Positions 30,251 through 39,967 are shown, counted from the stretch's first letter. The stretch is DNA of 51,130 nt from Campylobacterales bacterium (GCA_016930915.1 JAFGFU010000034.1:1-51130); one strand, 5' to 3'. Program-made: numbers and translations. Notes: generated by a model not told the origin, from the sequence alone.

Positions 30251-31833
30251 TTTTCAGCCTTTTCCTCTTCATGTTTTTTTGCGAAAAGTTTGTTGACATA
30301 AAACTGCTGTACGATTGATGCAAGATTATTCGTAAACCAATAAAGTGTTAAACCTGCGGGGAAGGTAACAAAAAAGAATGTAAAAATTAATGGTAAAAAC
30401 TTCATAATCTTCTCTTGCATTGGATCATTAAACGTTGTTGGTGTAATACGCTGATGTAAAAACATCGTAAGTCCCATAAGCACAGGAAGAATAAAATAAG
30501 GATCCATAATGGCTAAATCATGAACCCATAAAATCCACGCTGCACCTTTTAATTCAATAGCATTTTGTAAAACACGATACACTGCAAAAAAGACAGGAAT
30601 TTGAAGTAAGATTGGTAAACATCCACCCATGGGATTTGCGCCATGCTTTTTATAAAGTTCCATCATATGCATGTTAAGCTTTTGTTTATCATCACCATAT
30701 TTTTTCTGCAACTCTTTCACTTTTGGAGCAAGCTCTTTAAGCTTATTCATCGAAACCATACCTTTATAGGTTAAAGGATACAGTACCAAACGAACAATAA
30801 TTGTCATAGCAACAATCGCCCAACCCCAGTTACCAAAAATTCCATGCAAATACGAAAGCAATGTAAAAAGTGGTTTTGCAATAAAGGTGAAAAATCCATA
30901 TTCAACAACATCTGTTAATTCTGCATGAATCTCTTTGAGTTTAACATACTCTTTGGGGCCAACATAACCATTTAGTTGAAAATTATCATTTCCCTTAACG
31001 AATAAAAGAGGATTACTTTCTTTGCCTGGCAAAATAACTGTTTCAAGCCCTGTGTTTAATTCATAAAAAAATGTAGTGTAATATTTATCTGCCGCTGCAA
31101 CAATATGCGCATGAGAGAATCTTTCATCTCCTTTAGCATCGCCATCACTAATCGTTTGAATGGTACCATCTGCTTTTTTGATCAAAGCACCATGAAAAGT
31201 ATAGCTATCTACTGCAGCATTGGGTCTAAAGCCTGGAGAAATAAAATAATCTTTAGCTTGAGACAGCTTTACATGTAAATCATATTTTCCAGAAGGAAAG
31301 AATGTGACTGTTTTTGAAATGGTAACATCACCCAATTTTTGCGTTAAAATGACACTGCTACCACTTTCTTCAACATTTATAATGTTTTTATCTGCACTAT
31401 ATGACATTAAAAAAGCATCTGTATTTACAGATTTATCGCTAAAACGAACTTCTAAAGGCAATACACCTTGTGAAGCATCAATCAACTGTATTCTTTCTCC
31501 ATGATCATCTTTATATTTTGACTCACTAAGATAAAATTTTGCAATTCTTCCTAATCGATCAATCTGAAGTTCATAAGAAGGTGCTTTGACGGTCACTAAA
31601 ATTGTATTTTCACTTTTGAGCGATACAGGTGAATTGGAGATGTCATTACTGCTTGCAACCGTTGTCATGTCCGAAGAAGGAGAAGAAGTTATGTTTTGTT
31701 CAATTTTTGAACTATTATTTTCAGCAAGAGGAACGTTTTTGGGGATAAAAAAATGGTCATAAAGAGCAAAAAATAAAAATGATAAAACAGTAGCGATAAT
31801 AACTCGCACCTGAGGAGTAAGTTTATCTGTCAC
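30247..31833 (-). CDS. yidC: Membrane protein insertase YidC
   Basis: YidC inserts membrane proteins alone or with SecYEG. The 528-residue product has an N-terminal helix (9-25), a large periplasmic beta domain (about 60-330), and the conserved five-helix core with FGNWGWAIVAMTIIVRL, PKVKELQKKYGDDKQKL and MGGCLPILLQIPVFFAVYRV. It starts with GTG at 31833 behind an AAAGGGA site. yidD ends 11 bases upstream. A TTACATGTAA copy at 31269 encodes LHVK. Confidence 0.97.
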   Translation of the reverse strand: MTDKLTPQVRVIIATVLSFLFFALYDHFFIPKNVPLAENNSSKIEQNITSSPSSDMTTVASSNDISNSPVSLKSENTILVTVKAPSYELQIDRLGRIAKFYLSESKYKDDHGERIQLIDASQGVLPLEVRFSDKSVNTDAFLMSYSADKNIINVEESGSSVILTQKLGDVTISKTVTFFPSGKYDLHVKLSQAKDYFISPGFRPNAAVDSYTFHGALIKKADGTIQTISDGDAKGDERFSHAHIVAAADKYYTTFFYELNTGLETVILPGKESNPLLFVKGNDNFQLNGYVGPKEYVKLKEIHAELTDVVEYGFFTFIAKPLFTLLSYLHGIFGNWGWAIVAMTIIVRLVLYPLTYKGMVSMNKLKELAPKVKELQKKYGDDKQKLNMHMMELYKKHGANPMGGCLPILLQIPVFFAVYRVLQNAIELKGAAWILWVHDLAIMDPYFILPVLMGLTMFLHQRITPTTFNDPMQEKIMKFLPLIFTFFFVTFPAGLTLYWFTNNLASIVQQFYVNKLFAKKHEEEKAEK

Positions 31834-31844
31834 GAGATTCCCTT

Positions 31845-32183
31845 TTATTTCAATGTTTTAAAAGCTTTTACCACGTAAAAACTTTGCTTATCTTTTGGAA
31901 CAAACCAAAAAGTAATGTGGTGTTTATATAGTGATTTTGAGAGCAAAAGAAGAGGAAATGCAAATTCTTTTTTAACAACAGGATAATCAATCCCTCCAGC
32001 AAAAAGTTGATTGCATTTCAAAATTCGTATAAAACTATAAAAGAGAGCTTTTAAAAAACCATTGTGTAGAAGCTGCTCTTTAGCGTATTGTGAACACGTT
32101 GGATAATACCGACAACTTCCATAACCAATCAGTGTAAAAAACTTCTGATAAAGCTTTATTAAAAACAGCGCAAATTTTTTCAT
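31845..32183 (-). CDS. yidD: Membrane protein insertion efficiency factor YidD
   Basis: YidD is a small, membrane-attached protein that assists YidC-dependent insertion. The 112-residue product has the DUF37 pattern FLIKLYQKFFT, SCRYYPTCSQYAKEQL and RILKCNQLFAGGIDYP, with its conserved cysteines. I set the start at 32183, where ATG overlaps the rnpA stop codon (ATGA). The C-terminal 30 residues extend past the usual family end. Confidence 0.9.
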   Translation of the reverse strand: MKKFALFLIKLYQKFFTLIGYGSCRYYPTCSQYAKEQLLHNGFLKALFYSFIRILKCNQLFAGGIDYPVVKKEFAFPLLLLSKSLYKHHITFWFVPKDKQSFYVVKAFKTLK

Positions 32184-32518
32184 TCTTTGACACAGTTTAA
32201 TTTCTTCATTGACCATAAAATACCTTTTTTTAAAGTATCATAGGGTAAATGATTTATCTTCTCTTTTGCTACAAAAACATACACACCATCTGACAAAGTG
32301 TGTTGAATTTCTAAAAAAATAGCACGAAGTCGCCTTTTTGCTAAATTTCGCTTAATAGCATTTCCGACTTTCTTACTTGCCGTAAAGCCAACTTTTTTTG
32401 TTGTATCTTGATTGTAAAAGACCAAGGCACCTTCATAGTGCCATTTTTTTGCGTGATTATAAACGGATGAAAACTCTCGCGTTGTTTTGAGAGTTTCATA
32501 CTCTTTTAAACGGCCAAT
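32180..32518 (-). CDS. rnpA: Ribonuclease P protein component, AUU start
   Basis: RnpA is the protein subunit of RNase P, which matures tRNA 5' ends. The nearest usual start, a TTG at 32425, gives only 81 residues and cuts off the conserved N-terminal part. The frame remains open to 32518 and encodes [17 protein letters not shown], the expected beginning. No ATG, GTG or TTG occurs there; ATT at 32518-32516 is the only near-cognate in the right place, with AAAGG 9 bases before it. This yields 112 residues, normal for RnpA. The core [17 protein letters not shown] is intact. It overlaps rpmH by 13 bases. Confidence 0.85.
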   Translation of the reverse strand: MGRLKEYETLKTTREFSSVYNHAKKWHYEGALVFYNQDTTKKVGFTASKKVGNAIKRNLAKRRLRAIFLEIQHTLSDGVYVFVAKEKINHLPYDTLKKGILWSMKKLNCVKE

Positions 32519-32640
32519 CTTTTTCTACCTTTAGCACGACGTGCAGAAATAACTTTACGTCCACCTTTAGTTTTCATTCTAAGTCTAAAGCCATGTGTGC
32601 GCTTTTTAGGTGTACTATGTGGCTGATACGTTCTTTTCAT
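32506..32640 (-). CDS. rpmH: 50S ribosomal protein L34
   Basis: L34 is a 44-residue basic protein of the large subunit. The translation begins [18 protein letters not shown] and ends [12 protein letters not shown], matching the family over its entire length. An AAGGAAC ribosome site lies before the ATG at 32640. It heads the operon rpmH-rnpA-yidD-yidC-jag-mnmE. dnaA is not next to it, unlike in many bacteria. Confidence 0.96.
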   Translation of the reverse strand: MKRTYQPHSTPKKRTHGFRLRMKTKGGRKVISARRAKGRKRLAV

Positions 32641-32862
32641 CTAAAAGTTCCTTTATATAAAAAATAATTTAAGGTATGGATTTTACCTTAGCTTTACTTA
32701 AAATTGCATAAGCTTAAATTAAGAAGACCCCTTTATTTAAGCGTAGAATACTTTTTTATTCGTACTAAAATTGCCTGAATGCTATTAAGGTTTATATAAC
32801 CATTGTAATACTAAAATCACTTTTCATCTTAAAATACCAATTTGATTTTGAAGGCTCTACTC

Positions 32863-33216
32863 GTGTTTAAAAAAATATTGTTGCTCTTTGTTAGTGTTAG
32901 TTTACAAAATCTTCTCTTTGCTTGTGGAGGAAGTTGCCTAGAGTGCCATCCAAAGTTAAACCCTTATATTAATGATCAAGACCATCGAATTTTAAAAGAA
33001 TGCACATCATGCCACAACACCCCTTCAAAAAGTGGACAATGTGGGCAGGACTGTTTTGATTGTCACTCACGTAACAAAATTTATGCACAAAAAGATGTAG
33101 AAGCGCATCAAGCACTCAAAGCGTGTAAAGCATGTCATGAAGAAAAAGACAATTTTACACTTATTAAACCATCTACCTCACCAACGCAAGAGACATTAAT
33201 TGAACTGATAAAATAA
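32863..33216 (+). CDS. Small exported tetraheme cytochrome c
   Basis: A 117-residue protein from the GTG at 32863 (GAAGG site 8 bases before it; a TTG at 32842 would add seven residues). Residues 1-20 form a signal peptide (MFKKILLLFVSVSLQNLLFA). Four CXXCH heme sites follow: CLECH 25-29, CTSCH 47-51, CFDCH 64-68 and CKACH 88-92. Cys21 right after the cut could also be lipidated, though the lipobox is poor. It is presumably a periplasmic electron carrier; the partner is unknown and no reductase lies next to it. Confidence 0.85.
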   Translation: MFKKILLLFVSVSLQNLLFACGGSCLECHPKLNPYINDQDHRILKECTSCHNTPSKSGQCGQDCFDCHSRNKIYAQKDVEAHQALKACKACHEEKDNFTLIKPSTSPTQETLIELIK

Positions 33217-33221
33217 CCCAT

Positions 33222-33653
33222 TTATTGCGTAAAACAACATTCATGCATTATTTCTTTCCAATTTAAATTAAAACATTTATTCACAAATGCTTTTGTATGA
33301 GGAATAATGCATGCAGAACAGTCTAAATGCACCGACTTTTGATAGACAAAATTAGCACTATTTTTTGACCCAATCGCACATTCACTTTTAATGCACATTC
33401 CAAATTCTTCTCTTATCCCCAAATCATTAAAACGAAAATGAGGACACGCACATAAATAACAATTGAGATAATCTCGTTTATGACATTTTTCATAATGTGC
33501 ATATAAAGGACAAAAAGAAGGTTCCATTTTCACCATATTTTCATATACAAAATAATCAATAATTGCTTCTTTTTTATATCCCTTAGCTATCAATTTTTCA
33601 ACAATTGCATGGTGCTTTTTATTATGTTTAAAAAACCAGTCAAGATAAGTCAT
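33222..33653 (-). CDS. Cysteine-rich small-domain protein (zf-like, PF04071 type)
   Basis: A 143-residue cytoplasmic protein with 13 or so cysteines. The order FCPLYAHYEKCHK, YLNCYLCACPHFRF and LDCSACIIPHTKAF resembles the cysteine-rich small domain PF04071, whose usual form contains FNCLFCYCPLY and KDCSNCLIPH. That family occurs near cobalamin genes in anaerobes and its function is not established; metal or Fe-S binding is likely. Residues 1-45 form an extra helical lead. It converges with the cytochrome gene with only 5 bases between. Match made from memory. Confidence 0.6.
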   Translation of the reverse strand: MTYLDWFFKHNKKHHAIVEKLIAKGYKKEAIIDYFVYENMVKMEPSFCPLYAHYEKCHKRDYLNCYLCACPHFRFNDLGIREEFGMCIKSECAIGSKNSANFVYQKSVHLDCSACIIPHTKAFVNKCFNLNWKEIMHECCFTQ

Positions 33654-33715
33654 AAACTACATTTTCCTATTAAAAAATTAGTTATTTTATTGTAGAATTT
33701 AGCCAAAGGAAAGTT

Positions 33716-34138
33716 ATGAAAAAATTTTTAACCATTTTAACACTTATTTCAACACTCTTTGCTGATATCACTAACGATTTAGATGAAATTAGTGAGGAAG
33801 ATATTCCAAAAATCTTATCAATTATCAAAGATGGTACAAAAGAGCATTTACCCATGATGTTAGATGACTATACCACGCTAGTGGATATTGTGAGTGTGCA
33901 AAATGCAATCGAATACCGCAATCGTATCAACTCTGCAAACGAACACGTGCAAACCATTCTTAAAGCAGATAAGGGAACGTTAATAAAGACAACTTTTGAA
34001 AATAACAAAAGCTATTTGTGCAGTGATTACGAAACCCGTATGCTCCTTAAAAAAGGAGCCATTTTTATCTATGTTTTTTATGATTTAAGCGATACAGAAC
34101 TCTTTAAATTTTCTGTTCAAGAAAAAGATTGTGAATAA
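33716..34138 (+). CDS. Exported hypothetical protein
   Basis: A 140-residue protein with a signal peptide (MKKFLTILTLISTLFA, 1-16), so periplasmic. Mature residues 17-100 are predicted helical and acidic (DEISEEDIPKILSIIKDG). Cys101 and Cys139 could form a disulfide. The segment GAIFIYVFYDLSDTELFKFSV looks like beta strands. I do not recognise a family. It has its own AAGGAAAG ribosome site and ends in a terminator built from two TTACATGTAA words. Confidence 0.75.
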   Translation: MKKFLTILTLISTLFADITNDLDEISEEDIPKILSIIKDGTKEHLPMMLDDYTTLVDIVSVQNAIEYRNRINSANEHVQTILKADKGTLIKTTFENNKSYLCSDYETRMLLKKGAIFIYVFYDLSDTELFKFSVQEKDCE

Positions 34139-34182
34139 TATCTTTACATGTAAAATAATTCTTACATGTAAAGATAATTTTT
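34139..34182 (+). terminator. Terminator made of two TTACATGTAA words
   Basis: Bases 34139-34153 pair perfectly with 34162-34176 (15 bp) around an 8-base loop, followed by ATTTTT. The stem is made almost entirely of two facing copies of the palindromic word. It begins directly after the stop codon of the exported hypothetical gene. The minus side lacks a T-run, so it serves the plus strand. Confidence 0.75.
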
Positions 34183-34189
34183 CAAATGG

Positions 34190-36760
34190 CTAATGCGTAA
34201 TTACTATCTCATTATTTCTAGCATCAATAATAATACTCTCGCCTTCATGCAAAGTATCTTCTAAAATCATTTCAGCAAGTTTATCTTCTACAAGCTCATA
34301 CAATGCCCTCTTAAGAGGACGCGCACCATAAACAGGGTCAAATCCAGCCTCAGCTATCAATGCTTTTGCGGGATTTGTCAAGGTAGCTTTTATCTCTTTA
34401 TGGGCAAGCTTTGTTTCAATATCTTTAAACATGATGCTGACAATCTCACGCAAACCATCTTCACTTAGAGGATTAAAAATAATAATATCATCCAAACGGT
34501 TTAAAAATTCAGGCTTAAAGTGCATACGAAGCTCTTTCATAACCTCTTCGGTACGCTTTTCACCCTCAAACTCCATAATTTTGGCACTGGCAATATTAGA
34601 CGTTAAAATAATAATGGTATTTTTAAAATCAACTGTCACACCTTTATTATCCGTTAATCGCCCTTCATCAAGCACTTGAAGCAAAATATTAAAGACATCA
34701 GGATGCGCTTTTTCGATTTCATCAAAAAGGACGACACTATAAGGCTTCCTTCGCACCGCTTCGGTTAATTGTCCACCTTCATCGTAACCCACGTAGCCTG
34801 GAGGTGCCCCAACTAAACGACTGACGGAGTGTTTTTCCATGTACTCACTCATATCAAAACGGATGAGCGCTTTGGTGGTGTCAAACAAGAAATTGGCGAG
34901 TGCCTTCGCACTTTGCGTTTTACCCACACCTGTTGGTCCTAAAAAGAGAAAACTTCCGATAGGTTTATTTTGCTCACTAAGTCCTGCTTTATTACGTTTT
35001 ATCGCACGACCTATCGCCTTAATGGCAGCATCTTGCCTGACCACTTCTTTTTTGAGATACTCCTCTACATGTAAGACTTTTGCTTTCTCGCTTTGGAGCA
35101 TTTTATTCACAGGAATCCCCGTCCATTTACTCACAATAGTCGCTATCATCTCTTCATCGACGCTGTTTTTAAGGAGTGTCCCACTTTCAACCATCTTTTC
35201 CCATTTAAGTTTTAACTCTTCCTCTTTTTTGAGAAGCTCAGGAAGTTTGCCATACTCAATTTCAGCAGCTTTGTTAAATTCACTCTGTTTTTTCGCCATC
35301 TCAGCTTCTCTACGCAGGGCTTCTGCTTGTGATTTAATGGCTGCAATGTCGTTAAAAACCTGTTTTTCATTTTCAAACTGTGTCTCCAGGGAACGCATTT
35401 TCTCTTTAGCATCGCCTAGCTCTTTTTCAATGGCACTTAAACGCTCATCATTCTTCTTATTTTTCTCCATTAAAAGCGCTTCTTTTTCAACCATTAAAGT
35501 ACTAATAGAGCGTTTAATACGACTAAGCTCTGTGGGTTCACTCTCAATTTGCATTTTAAGCTCAGCCGCTGCTTCATCAATCAAGTCAATCGCTTTATCA
35601 GGTAAAAATCTATCAGAAATGTAACGAGAACTCAGCTTCGCCGCAGCAATAAGTGCGGAATCTTGAATACTCACATTGTGATGCGCTTCTAAATGCTCTT
35701 TAATCCCTCTTAAAATTTGCAACGCTTCATTAATGCTGGGTTCATTCACCGTTACAGGCTGAAAACGTCGTTGCAATGCTGCATCTTTTTCAAAATATTT
35801 GCGATACTCTTTGAGCGTTGTTGCACCAATCGTATGCAATTCTCCTCTAGCAAGAGCAGGTTTTAAGATGTTAGCCGCATCCATACTTCCCTCGCTTGCT
35901 CCCGCACCGACGATAGTATGAATTTCATCGATAAATAAAATAATATTGCCACTTTTTTTAACCTCGTCGATGACGGCTTTAAGACGATCTTCAAACTCAC
36001 CACGGTACTTTGCTCCCGCAATCAAAGCGCTCATATCCAAGGCCACGACACTTTTATTTTGTAAACTTAAAGGAACATCGTTGTGAGAAATTCTAAGTGC
36101 CAACCCCTCTGCAATAGCCGTTTTACCCGTTCCAGGTTCACCAATTAAAATAGGATTATTTTTCGTTTTTCGAATCAAAATTTGCATCATTCTTTGAATC
36201 TCTTCATCCCGCCCAATGACAGGGTCAAGTTTACCTTCGCTGGCGAGTTTGGTAAGATTAATGCCGTATTTTTCAAGCGATTCGAGATTTTCGTCAGCAC
36301 TTTGCTTATCTATTTTTTTACCGCCACGCAACGCTTCAAGATTTTTCTTAAATTGCAACACATCCAGATACTTGGCGAGTATTTTTTTTAGTGGATCTAC
36401 GTCGATATTCGCCAATAACCATGTATCCACAGAAAGATAACTGTCTCCTTTTTGTTTCATCAACCCTTCTGCTTTTTGTAATGATTCAACCAAACTTCTT
36501 GATAAGGTAATCGTTTCTTTGCTCACCTGTGAAACTGTTGGTAATTTTTGAACTTCACTTTTAATTTCTAGCTCGATGGCACTCTTGTCAATGTTCATTT
36601 TATTAAAAACTTGATTCAAAATCGAAGCAGAATTCGTTATTAATCCCCACGTTACATGTAAAGGTGTTGCTTCATTGTTTTTTGCATGCAAAGCAAGGCT
36701 AATAGCACTTTCAATTGCTTCTCGCATTTGGTTCGTTAATTGCTCAAAAAGTGAATTCAT
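34190..36760 (-). CDS. clpB: Disaggregase ClpB
   Basis: ClpB, with DnaK, dissolves protein aggregates. The 856-residue product has an N domain (1-145), a first AAA+ module with [13 protein letters not shown], a long coiled-coil M domain (about 400-530), and a second module with [15 protein letters not shown] and the sensor segment [17 protein letters not shown]. There is no ClpP-binding loop, as expected. It has a canonical promoter at 36809-36837 and a GGGAGAT ribosome site. Two LHV codon triplets come from the TTACATGTAA word or a near copy (36652, 35065). Confidence 0.97.
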   Translation of the reverse strand: MNSLFEQLTNQMREAIESAISLALHAKNNEATPLHVTWGLITNSASILNQVFNKMNIDKSAIELEIKSEVQKLPTVSQVSKETITLSRSLVESLQKAEGLMKQKGDSYLSVDTWLLANIDVDPLKKILAKYLDVLQFKKNLEALRGGKKIDKQSADENLESLEKYGINLTKLASEGKLDPVIGRDEEIQRMMQILIRKTKNNPILIGEPGTGKTAIAEGLALRISHNDVPLSLQNKSVVALDMSALIAGAKYRGEFEDRLKAVIDEVKKSGNIILFIDEIHTIVGAGASEGSMDAANILKPALARGELHTIGATTLKEYRKYFEKDAALQRRFQPVTVNEPSINEALQILRGIKEHLEAHHNVSIQDSALIAAAKLSSRYISDRFLPDKAIDLIDEAAAELKMQIESEPTELSRIKRSISTLMVEKEALLMEKNKKNDERLSAIEKELGDAKEKMRSLETQFENEKQVFNDIAAIKSQAEALRREAEMAKKQSEFNKAAEIEYGKLPELLKKEEELKLKWEKMVESGTLLKNSVDEEMIATIVSKWTGIPVNKMLQSEKAKVLHVEEYLKKEVVRQDAAIKAIGRAIKRNKAGLSEQNKPIGSFLFLGPTGVGKTQSAKALANFLFDTTKALIRFDMSEYMEKHSVSRLVGAPPGYVGYDEGGQLTEAVRRKPYSVVLFDEIEKAHPDVFNILLQVLDEGRLTDNKGVTVDFKNTIIILTSNIASAKIMEFEGEKRTEEVMKELRMHFKPEFLNRLDDIIIFNPLSEDGLREIVSIMFKDIETKLAHKEIKATLTNPAKALIAEAGFDPVYGARPLKRALYELVEDKLAEMILEDTLHEGESIIIDARNNEIVITH

Positions 36761-36808
36761 TTCATCTCCCTTTGTATTGTTTTTATATAATTTTACTGCT
36801 TTCGTGGA

Positions 36809-36837
36809 ATTTTACAACTTTAGTCTATTGTTGTCAA
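36809..36837 (-). promoter_or_regulatory. Canonical sigma-70 promoter of clpB
   Basis: On the minus strand TTGACA (36837-36832) is followed after exactly 17 bases by TAAAAT (36814-36809). A full -35 box with ideal spacing is unusual beside the other promoters in the window, which rely on T-rich DNA plus a -10 box. No HAIR element was seen here. Confidence 0.7.
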
Positions 36838-36935
36838 GTTTATTTAGTCATACAGAGTCATTTTATAATTTATTCCCAAATATTTAAGTAACCAAAAAAG
36901 CTCTCTCTTTCATAGAAGTTTTAGGGAAACTGCAC

Positions 36936-36941
36936 TATAAT
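36936..36941 (+). promoter_or_regulatory. -10 box of the ctpA-pur operon
   Basis: Perfect TATAAT preceded by GCAC, 50 bases before the ctpA ATG. A GAGGAG ribosome site lies 12 bases before the ATG, slightly far. Confidence 0.55.
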
Positions 36942-36991
36942 CTCCCTCTTTGAGATACTAACGCATCCCATGCGAGGAGCATACACACATT

Positions 36992-38305
36992 ATGAAACAT
37001 TTACCCTTTGCCACGGTTGGCTTTATTGCTACTTTTGTAGGTATTACAAGCTTTTTTTCTTCCACACTTTTTGCAGATACTGCTGAGGGTGAAAAGAGTC
37101 GGCTTGCATCACTTGCTAAATTCACACGCGTTTTAGCTACCATTGAAAAATACTATGTTGATGACATTCAAATTGATGAAATTGTCAAAAAGTCTATTGA
37201 AGGGCTTTTAAATAACCTTGATGCGCACTCTGCTTATCTTGATGAAAAACACTTTAAAGATTTAAAAATCCAAACAGATGGTGAATTTGGAGGTCTTGGT
37301 ATTACCATTAGCCAAAAAGATGGTGCGCTTACGATTATTGCACCTATGGAAGGTACACCTGCGGATAAGGCAGGCGTTAAAGCTGGAGATATTATTTTAA
37401 AAATCAATAAACAATCTACCCTTAACATGACCATAGATGAAGCAGTAAACCTCATGAGAGGGAAGCCAGGAACAAATATTGAGCTTACAATTGTAAGAGA
37501 AGGGGAAGACAAACCTCTTATTATTCCAATTGTACGAGACATTATTAAAATTGAATCTGTCTATTCAAAAAAGTTCGAAAACGAAAATATACTTTATCTT
37601 CGTGTTGTTAATTTTGACAAGAATATTGTAGGTGATGTGCAAGAAGCCATTAATAAAAACAAAAAAGTACAGGGTATTATTTTAGATCTTAGAAACAATC
37701 CTGGTGGGCTTTTAAATCAAGCCGTTGGACTTGTAGATATTTTTGTTGAAGATGGCATTATCGTTTCACAAAAGGGGCGTTTAGAATCTGAAAATGAAGA
37801 GTATAAAGCTACCAAAGCAGGAACGCTTACGAAAACACCTCTTGTTGTACTCGTTAATGGGGGAAGTGCAAGTGCGAGTGAAATCGTCAGTGGTGCATTA
37901 CAAGATCATAAACGTGCAGTGATTATTGGTGAAAAAACCTTTGGTAAAGGAAGTGTACAAGCCGTTCTACCTGTGGTTGACAATGAAGCGATTCGTCTGA
38001 CCATCGCACGTTATTACCTCCCAAGTGGACGAACTATTCAAGCAGAAGGTGTTACTCCTGATATTCTTGTTTATCCAGGAAGTGTCCCTCATAAAAACAA
38101 TGAACAATCGCTCAAAGAAAAAGATTTAAAAAAACATTTGCAGAGTGAACTTAAAAAAGTCGACGAGAGCAAAAAAGAAAACAAAACAAAAGTAAAAGAG
38201 ACTCAAAAAACAGATAAAGAAATCATTAGTCAAGAGAGTTTATTTAAAGATTTACAACTAAAAAGTGCTGTTGATGCGATCAAAGTACTTGCAATCAAAA
38301 AATAA
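36992..38305 (+). CDS. ctpA: C-terminal processing protease CtpA
   Basis: A periplasmic S41 protease that trims C-termini and degrades envelope proteins. The 437-residue product has an N-terminal signal or anchor helix (8-28), a PDZ domain (about 97-170), the protease core with LDLRNNPGGLL (231-241), the catalytic serine region GGSASASEI (290-298) and Lys319 in EKTFGKGSVQ. The C-terminal 60 residues are lysine-rich and probably disordered. It leads the purC-purS-purQ genes, as in Campylobacter, though the functions are unrelated. Confidence 0.95.
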   Translation: MKHLPFATVGFIATFVGITSFFSSTLFADTAEGEKSRLASLAKFTRVLATIEKYYVDDIQIDEIVKKSIEGLLNNLDAHSAYLDEKHFKDLKIQTDGEFGGLGITISQKDGALTIIAPMEGTPADKAGVKAGDIILKINKQSTLNMTIDEAVNLMRGKPGTNIELTIVREGEDKPLIIPIVRDIIKIESVYSKKFENENILYLRVVNFDKNIVGDVQEAINKNKKVQGIILDLRNNPGGLLNQAVGLVDIFVEDGIIVSQKGRLESENEEYKATKAGTLTKTPLVVLVNGGSASASEIVSGALQDHKRAVIIGEKTFGKGSVQAVLPVVDNEAIRLTIARYYLPSGRTIQAEGVTPDILVYPGSVPHKNNEQSLKEKDLKKHLQSELKKVDESKKENKTKVKETQKTDKEIISQESLFKDLQLKSAVDAIKVLAIKK

Positions 38306-38318
38306 TTGAGGAGCAGAC

Positions 38319-39032
38319 GTGAACAAAGGTGCATTACTATACGAAGGTAAAGGGAAAAAACTTTTTTTAACCGATGATGAAAATCTTTTGGTTTCAGAGT
38401 TTAAAGATGATTTAACAGCATTTAATGCCGAAAAAAGAGGAAATGAAGCGGGTAAAGGTGCACTCAATTGTAAAATTAGTACACAACTTTTTCATCTTTT
38501 AGAAAAAAATGGTATTCAAACGCATTTGGTAAAAACACTTGACGATACACATCAACTCATCAAACGTGTTCAAATTATTCCTATTGAAGTTGTTGTCAGA
38601 AATATTGCGACAGGTTCATTATCCAAACGTCTTGGCATTGCAGATGGTACTGTTCTTCCTTTTACATTGGTTGAATTTTATTATAAAGATGATGCTTTGG
38701 GTGATCCAATCATTAATGATGAGCATTGTTTGCTTCTTAATCTTGTAAAAAGTGAATCTGATCTTGAAGAACTTAAACGTTTGGGTCGAGAAATCAATGT
38801 TATTATGAAAAGTTTCTTTGGTGAGCGCAAACTCAAATTGGTTGATTTTAAAGTTGAATTTGGTGTTGATACAGAAGGGAATATTTTACTCTCAGATGAA
38901 ATCAGTCCTGATAGCTGCCGTTTTTGGGATATGGACACTAATGAAAAATTAGATAAAGATAGATTTAGACAAGGTCTTGGTAACGTCAAAATGGCTTACG
39001 AAGAGGTCTTAAAACGTATACTAACGCACTAA
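38319..39032 (+). CDS. purC: SAICAR synthetase
   Basis: PurC joins aspartate to CAIR in purine synthesis. The 237-residue product begins [11 protein letters not shown] (6-16) and carries the family's [31 protein letters not shown] and [11 protein letters not shown] segments, all in the expected order. Length is typical. It starts 13 bases after ctpA behind a GAGGAG site and is followed by purS and purQ. Confidence 0.97.
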   Translation: MNKGALLYEGKGKKLFLTDDENLLVSEFKDDLTAFNAEKRGNEAGKGALNCKISTQLFHLLEKNGIQTHLVKTLDDTHQLIKRVQIIPIEVVVRNIATGSLSKRLGIADGTVLPFTLVEFYYKDDALGDPIINDEHCLLLNLVKSESDLEELKRLGREINVIMKSFFGERKLKLVDFKVEFGVDTEGNILLSDEISPDSCRFWDMDTNEKLDKDRFRQGLGNVKMAYEEVLKRILTH

Positions 39033-39052
39033 AAACAAAGGAAAAAGAAACG

Positions 39053-39298
39053 ATGAAAGTTATTGTCAATATTCAACTCAAAAATGGTGTTCTTGACCCA
39101 CAGGGTAAAGCTGTTCACCATGCACTCTCTTCTTTAAAATTTAATGAAATAAATGAAGTGCGTATTGGAAAACAAATTATTTTAGATATCGATGAAAATG
39201 ACAAAATAAAAGCAGAACAAAGAGTCACCACGATGTGTGATGAGCTTTTAGCCAATACCGTCATTGAAGACTACACCATTGAGTTTCCAGCATGCTAG
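39053..39298 (+). CDS. purS: Phosphoribosylformylglycinamidine synthase subunit PurS
   Basis: PurS is the 81-residue bridging subunit of the FGAR amidotransferase complex (PurL-PurQ-PurS). The sequence shows the family pattern KNGVLDPQGKAVHHALSSL and CDELLANTVIEDYTIEF. It overlaps purQ by 7 bases, consistent with matched synthesis. PurL is not in the window. Confidence 0.95.
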   Translation: MKVIVNIQLKNGVLDPQGKAVHHALSSLKFNEINEVRIGKQIILDIDENDKIKAEQRVTTMCDELLANTVIEDYTIEFPAC

Positions 39299-39963
39299 TA
39301 GCAGTTGCTGTATTTCCAGGAACGAACTGCGAAATCGATACAAAATATGCTTTTGAAAAATTAGGCCAAGACGTTGTCCTTGTTTTTCATAAAGAAGAAA
39401 AGCTCCCGGAGGGAACTGATTTGGTGGTTCTTCCTGGTGGTTTTAGCTATGGTGATTATCTACGAAGTGCTGCAATTGCTAAATTTTCGCCTATTATGAA
39501 AGCGGTGATTGACTTCGCTAATAATGGTGGTAAAGTGTTAGGTATTTGTAATGGCTTTCAAATGCTAGTAGAAGCCAAACTTCTCCCTGGTGCTATGAAA
39601 CGTAATGAGAGTGTACATTTTATCTCTAAATTTCATCCGCTTAAAGTGGTTGCGAATGACAATCTCTTTTTACAAAAATGTGCTATTGGTGAAGTTTTAA
39701 ATATTCCTGTTGCCCACGGAGAAGGAAGTTATTATATTGATGAAGTGGGATTAAAAGAGTTGTATGCTAATCATCAAGTACTTCTCACATACTGTGATGA
39801 AAAAGGAAATGTTCAAAATCCTAATGGCTCTATTGATGCTATTGCAGGCATCTGTAACAAAAAGAAAAATGTTTTTGGTCTCATGCCACACCCTGAACGT
39901 GCTATTGAGGAAATTTTAGGTTCAGATGATGGTGTTAAAATGTTACAGGGTTTTATTGCTTAG
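39292..39963 (+). CDS. purQ: Phosphoribosylformylglycinamidine synthase subunit PurQ
   Basis: PurQ is the glutaminase that feeds ammonia to PurL. The 223-residue class I amidotransferase has the oxyanion segment [14 protein letters not shown] (45-58), the nucleophile Cys86 in [10 protein letters not shown], and the His-Glu pair in [10 protein letters not shown] near the C-terminus. Everything needed for glutaminase activity is present. It overlaps purS and is followed 4 bases later by the next gene. Confidence 0.97.
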   Translation: MLVAVAVFPGTNCEIDTKYAFEKLGQDVVLVFHKEEKLPEGTDLVVLPGGFSYGDYLRSAAIAKFSPIMKAVIDFANNGGKVLGICNGFQMLVEAKLLPGAMKRNESVHFISKFHPLKVVANDNLFLQKCAIGEVLNIPVAHGEGSYYIDEVGLKELYANHQVLLTYCDEKGNVQNPNGSIDAIAGICNKKKNVFGLMPHPERAIEEILGSDDGVKMLQGFIA

Positions 39964-39967
39964 CCTT

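Noticed and set aside
32180-32425. rnpA as a truncated 81-residue gene starting at TTG
   Set aside because: The conserved N-terminal residues are encoded upstream in the same frame without a stop, so truncation is unlikely; a near-cognate start explains it better.
34839-35624. Open frame of 261 codons on the plus strand
   Set aside because: It is antisense to the middle of clpB, whose protein is complete and strongly conserved; the translation is a low-complexity serine/leucine shadow.
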